The notes under the pieces were generated by a model. The model saw only the letters and a program-made list of their open reading frames with translations. It made no database searches and had not been told where the DNA came from. The position numbers and the translations under genes were made by a program. Source: Bradyrhizobium sp. CB1717 (GTDB lineage Bacteria > Pseudomonadota > Alphaproteobacteria > Rhizobiales > Xanthobacteraceae). From it: 64,000 bases of DNA. This document shows positions 59,222-64,000 of this stretch, piece by piece. Position 1 is the stretch's first letter. Each line of letters opens with the position of its first letter. Location: contig NZ_CP121666.1 in assembly GCF_029714325.1 (NCBI RefSeq), forward strand, positions 2,480,001 through 2,544,000, in the 5' to 3' direction.

Positions 59222-60754
59222 ATGCAAGGAACTTCCGAATCCGACGTCGTCCTCATTGGCGCAGGCATCATGAGCGCCACCCTCGGTGTCTTTCTCAAGG
59301 AGCTGGAGCCATCGCTCACGATCCAGATGCTCGAGGCCCTCGAGGACTGCGCGCTCGAAAGCTCGGATGCCTGGAACAATGCCGGCACCGGGCACGCGGC
59401 CAATTGCGAGATGAACTACACGCCGCAGCGGTCCGACGGCAGCGTCGATATCTCCAAGGCGCTTGAGGTCAATGTCGAGTTCGACCTGTCGCGGCAGTTC
59501 TGGTCCTATCTCGTCGCGCGCGGCGCGATCGCCGATCCCAGATCCTTCATTCATCCCGTGCCGCACATGAGCTTCGTGCACGGTGTCGACAACGTCGCCT
59601 TCCTCAGGAAGCGGTTCAAGGCGATGGCTGCCCATCACTGCTATGAGGGCATGGAATACAGCGAGGATCCGTCGAAGATCGCCGAGTGGGCGCCGCTGGT
59701 GATGGAAGGCCGCGCCAGTGGCGATCCCGTCGCGGCGACGCGCATCATCACCGGGACCGACGTCGATTACGGCTCGCTGACCCATCTCCTGGTCCGTCAT
59801 CTCGTCGGCCAGCCGGGTTGCGCCGCGCACTACAAGAGCTGCGTCACCGATCTCGCTCGCGAGCAGGACGGTCGCTGGCGCATCGAGGTGCGCGACACCG
59901 ACAGCGGTGAAGCGCGATCGGTGCGCGCCAAGTTCGTCTTCATCGGTGCCGGCGGCGGTGCGCTGCCGCTACTCGAAAAGTCCGGGATTCCGGAGGGGCG
60001 CGGCTATGGCGGTTTCCCGGTCAGCGGGATCTGGCTGCGCTGCGACGATCCGGAGATCAACAAACGTCACCATGCCAAGGTCTACGGCAAGGCCGCCGTC
60101 GGCTCACCGCCGATGTCGGTGCCGCATCTCGACACCCGCGTGATCGGCGGCCAGCGCTCACTGCTGTTCGGACCCTATGCCGGCTTCTCGAGCAAGTTCC
60201 TCAAGCACGGCTCGCTGCTCGATTTGTTCGAGTCCATTCGTCCCGCCAACGTCAAGCCGCTGCTGTCGGTGGCGCGCGACAATTTCGGCCTCACGGAGTA
60301 CTTGGTCGGGCAGGTGCTGCAGTCCGAGAGCCACCGTCTGGCGGCACTCGACGAATATTTCCCGAAGGCCGATCCGAAGGACTGGCGGCTGCAGGTGGCG
60401 GGTCAGCGCGTCCAGATCATCAAGCCCGATGTCAAGCGCGGCGGATTGCTCGAGTTCGGGACTGAGCTCGTCGGCGCCGACGATCATTCGCTGGTCGCCC
60501 TGCTCGGCGCCTCGCCGGGCGCCTCCACCGCGGCATTCATTGCGATCAGCGTGCTGCAGAAGTGTTTCGCCGGCGAGCTGACGGCGAGTGCCTGGCTGCC
60601 GAAGCTGAAGCAGATCATCCCGTCCTATGGCGTCTCGCTGATCGAGGATGCGGAGTTCTGCCGCCAGATCCGCGCAGCGACGGCGGAGGTGCTCAAGGTC
60701 GACAACATCCCGCAGCCGGCCGCACGCGCGCCGGCGGTGGCCAAGCGAGCGTAG
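59222..60754 (+). CDS. mqo: Malate:quinone oxidoreductase
   Basis: This 510-residue FAD enzyme oxidises malate to oxaloacetate at the membrane and gives the electrons to quinone. It begins with the FAD-binding VVLIGAGIMSATLGVFL, followed by SSDAWNNAGTGHAANCEMNYT, which is characteristic of Mqo, and has GAGGGALPLLEKSGI and AFIAISVLQKCF near the end. The start at 59222 is preceded by AAGAGAA. It couples with FumC to oxidise fumarate-derived malate, and the quinol it makes can be used by the following CydAB oxidase. Confidence 0.95.
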   Translation: MQGTSESDVVLIGAGIMSATLGVFLKELEPSLTIQMLEALEDCALESSDAWNNAGTGHAANCEMNYTPQRSDGSVDISKALEVNVEFDLSRQFWSYLVARGAIADPRSFIHPVPHMSFVHGVDNVAFLRKRFKAMAAHHCYEGMEYSEDPSKIAEWAPLVMEGRASGDPVAATRIITGTDVDYGSLTHLLVRHLVGQPGCAAHYKSCVTDLAREQDGRWRIEVRDTDSGEARSVRAKFVFIGAGGGALPLLEKSGIPEGRGYGGFPVSGIWLRCDDPEINKRHHAKVYGKAAVGSPPMSVPHLDTRVIGGQRSLLFGPYAGFSSKFLKHGSLLDLFESIRPANVKPLLSVARDNFGLTEYLVGQVLQSESHRLAALDEYFPKADPKDWRLQVAGQRVQIIKPDVKRGGLLEFGTELVGADDHSLVALLGASPGASTAAFIAISVLQKCFAGELTASAWLPKLKQIIPSYGVSLIEDAEFCRQIRAATAEVLKVDNIPQPAARAPAVAKRA

Positions 60755-60772
60755 GAAGAGAGGGGGCTTGCC

Positions 60773-62173
60773 ATGGACCCGACGGCGCTTCTCCTCTCGC
60801 GACTGCAGTTCGCCTTCACGATCTCGTTCCACATCATCTTCCCGGCGTTCACGATCGGGCTTGCCGCCTGGCTCACCGTGCTCGAAGCGATGCACCAGTA
60901 CACCGGCAGGCCCGTCTACCGCACCTTGTTCGAGTTCTGGCTCAAGATCTTCGGCGTCGCCTTCGGCATGGGCGTGGTATCGGGCGTAGTGATGGCGTTC
61001 CAGTTCGGAACGAACTGGAGCGTGCTGTCGAGGATGTCGGGGCCGATCCAGGGTCCGCTTCTCTCCTACGAGACGTTCACCGCCTTCATGCTGGAGGCGG
61101 GCTTCTTCGGCATCCTCATCTTCGGGCGGCCGCGGGTGCCGCCCTGGTTCTACCTGTTCTCCACTGCGATGGTCGCGCTCGGAACCACGCTGTCGGCGTT
61201 CTGGATCATGGTCAACAACAGCTGGATGCAGGTGCCGACCGGCTACGTATTGGAGAACGGCCAGTTCGTGCCGAACGATTGGGCGCAGATCATCTTCAAC
61301 CGGGTGGTCTGGGTCCGCTTTCCGCACATGCTCCTCGCCTCATATCTCACCGGTGCCTTCTGCGTAGCGGCGACCGGCGCGTGGTATCTGCTGCGGCGGA
61401 CCTATCGGGCCGAGGCGCATGTGATGCTGCGCATGGGTCTTGCGCTCGCGGCGGTGCTGCTTCCGGTCCAGCTCTTCATCGGCCATCTCGTCGGCGACTA
61501 CGTCCACGACTACCAGCCCGCCAAGTTCGCCGCGATCGAGGCGCGCTGGCATGACGAGCAGCCGGCCTCCGAGGTGCTGATCGCGCTTCCGGATTCGAGC
61601 ACGGAGTCGAATAAATACGCGATATCGATCCCCGTGCTCGGGAGCATCATCGGCAGCATGAGCCTGACGTCGAAGGAGGTTGGCCTCACCAGTTTCGCGC
61701 CGCAGGACCGGCCGCCGGTGGCGATCCCGTTCTTTGCCTTCCGCATCATGGTCGGCTGCGGCTTCGTCATGCTGGGGCTGGCCTGGTTCGGGAGCTGGCT
61801 CGGCCTCAAGCATCGGCTCGAGCGCAGTCGCCTGCTGCTGTGGGGCATCTTCCTCAGCTTCCCGCTGCCGTGGATCGCGATCCTGACCGGCTGGTACACC
61901 GTGGAAGTCGGCCGCCAGCCCTGGACGGTCTACGGCGTGTTGCGGACTGCCGATGCCGTGACTCCGTTCCTCACGGCGTCCGCCGCGCTAACCTCGCTGA
62001 TCCTGTTCGTCGCCGTCTACGCCTTCATCTTCTCGTTCGGGACCTACTACATCTACCGGCTGCTGCGTGCCGGGCCGGCCGGGCTTGGCGGCAAGCCGCT
62101 GCATGTTCCCGTGCCCAATCGGCCGATGTCGCTCGCCGACAAAATGCCGGCAATCGTCGAAGCGGGAGAATAG
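60773..62173 (+). CDS. cydA: Cytochrome bd-type quinol oxidase subunit I (CioA-like)
   Basis: This 466-residue membrane protein has about nine helices with RLQFAFTISFHIIFPAF near the start (His for heme b595), the conserved GRQPW motif and a short Q-loop, as in the cyanide-insensitive (CIO) subfamily. It oxidises quinol and reduces oxygen without pumping protons. The ATG follows the Mqo stop by 18 bases. The partner subunit starts two bases after its stop codon. Confidence 0.93.
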   Translation: MDPTALLLSRLQFAFTISFHIIFPAFTIGLAAWLTVLEAMHQYTGRPVYRTLFEFWLKIFGVAFGMGVVSGVVMAFQFGTNWSVLSRMSGPIQGPLLSYETFTAFMLEAGFFGILIFGRPRVPPWFYLFSTAMVALGTTLSAFWIMVNNSWMQVPTGYVLENGQFVPNDWAQIIFNRVVWVRFPHMLLASYLTGAFCVAATGAWYLLRRTYRAEAHVMLRMGLALAAVLLPVQLFIGHLVGDYVHDYQPAKFAAIEARWHDEQPASEVLIALPDSSTESNKYAISIPVLGSIIGSMSLTSKEVGLTSFAPQDRPPVAIPFFAFRIMVGCGFVMLGLAWFGSWLGLKHRLERSRLLLWGIFLSFPLPWIAILTGWYTVEVGRQPWTVYGVLRTADAVTPFLTASAALTSLILFVAVYAFIFSFGTYYIYRLLRAGPAGLGGKPLHVPVPNRPMSLADKMPAIVEAGE

Positions 62174-62175
62174 CC

Positions 62176-63159
62176 ATGGTGACGTTCTGGGTTGCGCTGC
62201 TTGCCATCAGCATCCTGATCTATCTCCTTCTCGACGGATTCGACCTCGGCGTCGGGATGCTGTTTGGCCTTGCAGGCAGCGAGACGAGGCGTGAGGCGAT
62301 GCTGCGCACGGTCGCTCCGGTCTGGGACGGCAACGAGACCTGGCTGATCGTCACCGGCGTGATCATGTGGGGCGCGTTTCCCGTGGTCTATTCCATGCTG
62401 CTATCCGCGCTCTATATCCCGGTCCTGATCATGCTTCTGGGACTAATCCTGCGCGGCGTCGCGTTCGAGTTTCGCGGCAAGGCGTCGCGCTCGCGCTGGA
62501 TCTGGGACGTCAGCTTCACTGCGGGGTCGTTTGCCGCAAGCTTCATGCAGGGCGCCATGGTCGGGGCGCTGGTCGAGGGGCTTCAATTCTCGAACGGCGA
62601 ATATGCCGGAGGCACCTTCGGCTGGCTGACGACCTTTTCGGTCTTGTGCGGGATCGGCCTGTGCTTCGGCTATGCGTTGCTCGGCGCCTGCTGGCTCGTG
62701 AGGAAGTGCGATGGGTCCATCCGCGAGGCCACGCGGCGCCAGATCCCGTTGCTTGCCGTCGCGGTGCTGGCTTTCCTCGTCGTCGTCTTCACCCACGCCC
62801 TCATCGAACATCTGCCAATTCTGCGCCGGTGGATCGAGCGGCCGTATCTTTTCCTGTTTCCCCTCATCGGCGCAGGCGCGGCCGCGGTGCTCGCCACGAG
62901 CATCCTGCGCCACGACGATTACTGGCCCTTCCACATGGTTTCGCTGATCTTCGCGGCGGCGTTCGGCACGCTCGCTTTGTCGTTCTGGCCCTATATGATC
63001 CCGTTCGTCGTCACGATCGACGAGGCCGCGGCGCCGCATGCAAGTCTCGCCTTCATGTTCTGGGGCGCGGGTCTGTTCGTGTTCCCGCTGATGCTGCTCT
63101 ATGTCGCGGTCGGTTATCGCGTCTTCCGGGGCAAGACGGCGGCGGCGGATCATTATTGA
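62176..63159 (+). CDS. cydB: Cytochrome bd-type quinol oxidase subunit II (CioB-like)
   Basis: This 327-residue membrane protein has about eight helices with WVALLAISILIYLLLDGFDLGVGM at the start and the family's WDGNETWLI segment. It pairs with the preceding subunit to form the oxidase. The ATG at 62176 comes two bases after the subunit I stop codon; the longer frame upstream is a shadow. A bidirectional terminator closes the operon. Confidence 0.93.
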   Translation: MVTFWVALLAISILIYLLLDGFDLGVGMLFGLAGSETRREAMLRTVAPVWDGNETWLIVTGVIMWGAFPVVYSMLLSALYIPVLIMLLGLILRGVAFEFRGKASRSRWIWDVSFTAGSFAASFMQGAMVGALVEGLQFSNGEYAGGTFGWLTTFSVLCGIGLCFGYALLGACWLVRKCDGSIREATRRQIPLLAVAVLAFLVVVFTHALIEHLPILRRWIERPYLFLFPLIGAGAAAVLATSILRHDDYWPFHMVSLIFAAAFGTLALSFWPYMIPFVVTIDEAAAPHASLAFMFWGAGLFVFPLMLLYVAVGYRVFRGKTAAADHY

Positions 63160-63201
63160 TGGCTGCTCGTTCGAAGTTGTTGTGGGCCACAATCGATAAA
63201 A

Positions 63202-63229
63202 AGAAAGGCGCCGGTTTCGGCGCCTTTCT
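63202..63229. terminator. Bidirectional rho-independent terminator
   Basis: The arms AGAAAGGCGCC and GGCGCCTTTCT form an 11-base-pair stem with a GGTTTC loop. It lies between the converging cydB and oxalate decarboxylase-like genes and has A/T-rich flanks on both sides, so it can serve both. Confidence 0.85.
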
Positions 63230-63247
63230 CATTCCGGACCCAGTCGT

Positions 63248-64000
63248 TCAGGACTTGGGCATGACGCCGGGGCTGTTGTCCGGCCATTGCGCGACCAGCT
63301 TCTCGTCGATGTTGAAATGCTGGGCGACCAGCTTGGGGGGCGTGTGCGTCAGCCAGTTGGAGAGCGAGACCTCCTCGTAGCGCGGCGCACGGAACACGCC
63401 GACGAACTGCAGCTCGGTGTCGCCGACATTCTCGACATAATGGCCGAGATTGCGCCGGACATAGCCGATGTCGCCGGCCGAGAAATCCGTCGTCAGCGCG
63501 TTGGGACCGGTGTCGAACACCGTCATCCGCGCCTTGCCCTTGATGTAGTACTGCCATTCGTCGGCATTCGGATGCCAGTGCATCTCGCGGACCGCGCCCG
63601 GCGGCATCGTCACCAGCGCCGCGGCGACGGTGGTGGCCACCTTGAAGTTGCTGCTGTCGGCAACGCGGATGCTGCCGGCCGAGCTCTCCTTGACTGGCGT
63701 CGAGCTGCCGAGTGAATGGATGAACGGATAGGGCGGTGCCTCCGCATGCTTGGCGACTGCGGCGCGATCGGCGGCGAGATCGCCGGGCACCGTGCCCTGG
63801 AAAATCCAGCGATTGTGCAGCGGGATCTTGGCGAAGGCGTCGGCCGGCACGCCAAAGTTCTTCGCCAGCACCTCGGGCGGCGTATGGGCCAGCCAGTCCG
63901 TCACCAGTAGCGTGTTGAACTCGTTGGCGTGGCCGTCGTCGAAACAGATCACGAATTCGCAGCCGTCGGGACCCAGGCCCTGCAGCGAATGCGGCGCGCC
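63248..64000 (-). CDS. Oxalate decarboxylase-like bicupin, C-terminal part (5' end outside window)
   Basis: The frame is open to the window edge, so the start and the first cupin domain are only partly visible. The second cupin has MHWHPNADEWQYYIKG and HYVENVGDTELQFVGVF, with the His, His, Glu and later His that bind manganese. The N-terminal visible part reads GAPHSLQGLGPDGCEFVICF, as in oxalate decarboxylases. The enzyme turns oxalate into formate and carbon dioxide in the cytoplasm or periplasm; FdhD nearby would support a formate-using pathway. No signal peptide can be judged. Confidence 0.88.
   Translation of the reverse strand, partial: GAPHSLQGLGPDGCEFVICFDDGHANEFNTLLVTDWLAHTPPEVLAKNFGVPADAFAKIPLHNRWIFQGTVPGDLAADRAAVAKHAEAPPYPFIHSLGSSTPVKESSAGSIRVADSSNFKVATTVAAALVTMPPGAVREMHWHPNADEWQYYIKGKARMTVFDTGPNALTTDFSAGDIGYVRRNLGHYVENVGDTELQFVGVFRAPRYEEVSLSNWLTHTPPKLVAQHFNIDEKLVAQWPDNSPGVMPKS

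Noticed and set aside
1..64000. tRNA, rRNA or CRISPR array
   Set aside because: None was recognised by eye; a covariance-model search would be needed to exclude tRNAs completely.

Overview
The window looks like chromosomal DNA of a high-GC alphaproteobacterium, most probably Bradyrhizobium or a close relative. The reasons are the strong G/C third-position bias, a rhizobial-type RpoH sigma factor, many tiny exported proteins, TRAP and polyamine-type ABC transporters, and a cytochrome b561/catalase-like pair. I saw no rRNA, tRNA, CRISPR array, integrase or intact insertion sequence. All names are from reading motifs by eye; no search was run.

Region 1 (1-21.6 kb) is a catabolic island. It begins with the end of an SDR dehydrogenase, a split transketolase (N- and C-subunit genes) and a TRAP transporter with a fused QM membrane protein. 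A decayed SMP-30/gluconolactonase gene with a CAGGTG microsatellite and a ~110-bp tandem hairpin repeat follow. Next come an OtnK-type (DUF1537) kinase, an OtnC-type class II aldolase and an AroE-like dehydrogenase with an altered substrate pocket. Then comes a long, tightly overlapping operon: a four-gene spermidine/putrescine-type ABC transporter, a small and a large subunit resembling N,N-dimethylformamidase, a second lone dimethylformamidase-beta-like protein, and a second split transketolase. A convergent GntR/FCD regulator and a class III aminotransferase close the island. The palindrome TGATATATCA occurs before the kinase operon, before the ABC/DMFase operon and before the aminotransferase gene, so these units are probably one GntR regulon. 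The substrate is unknown; an amide or amine-bearing, possibly branched, sugar acid is my working idea.

Region 2 (21.6-31.9 kb) is a cytochrome b561, a TonB-dependent siderophore-type receptor, a tiny exported protein and a two-component system. Three copies of an inverted repeat around GTAACATTAC lie before the regulator genes and the small exported protein. Fragments of a second response regulator and a second histidine kinase lie at the two sides. A VOC protein, two tiny membrane proteins and about 1 kb of non-coding sequence follow.

Region 3 (31.9-43.5 kb) has a Gly/His-rich exported protein, a small exported protein, an OmpR-type two-component system, an RpoH-family sigma factor, an RND pump with its adaptor, an Ala/Pro-rich lipoprotein-like protein, an AraC-type regulator and an orphan LivJ-like binding protein.

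Region 4 (43.5-53.3 kb) holds two paralogous giant regulators (winged helix plus NB-ARC-like ATPase plus a long helical region) with IclR and AraC regulators and three tiny exported proteins between them.

Region 5 (53.3-64 kb) is redox and central metabolism: SrpA-type catalase-like protein with cytochrome b561, an HdeD remnant, FdhD, a DUF1275 membrane protein, then FumC, a cupin, malate:quinone oxidoreductase and a CydAB/CIO quinol oxidase. Together these could run fumarate to malate to oxaloacetate with electrons passed through quinone to oxygen. A bidirectional terminator separates this block from an oxalate-decarboxylase-like bicupin that leaves the window.
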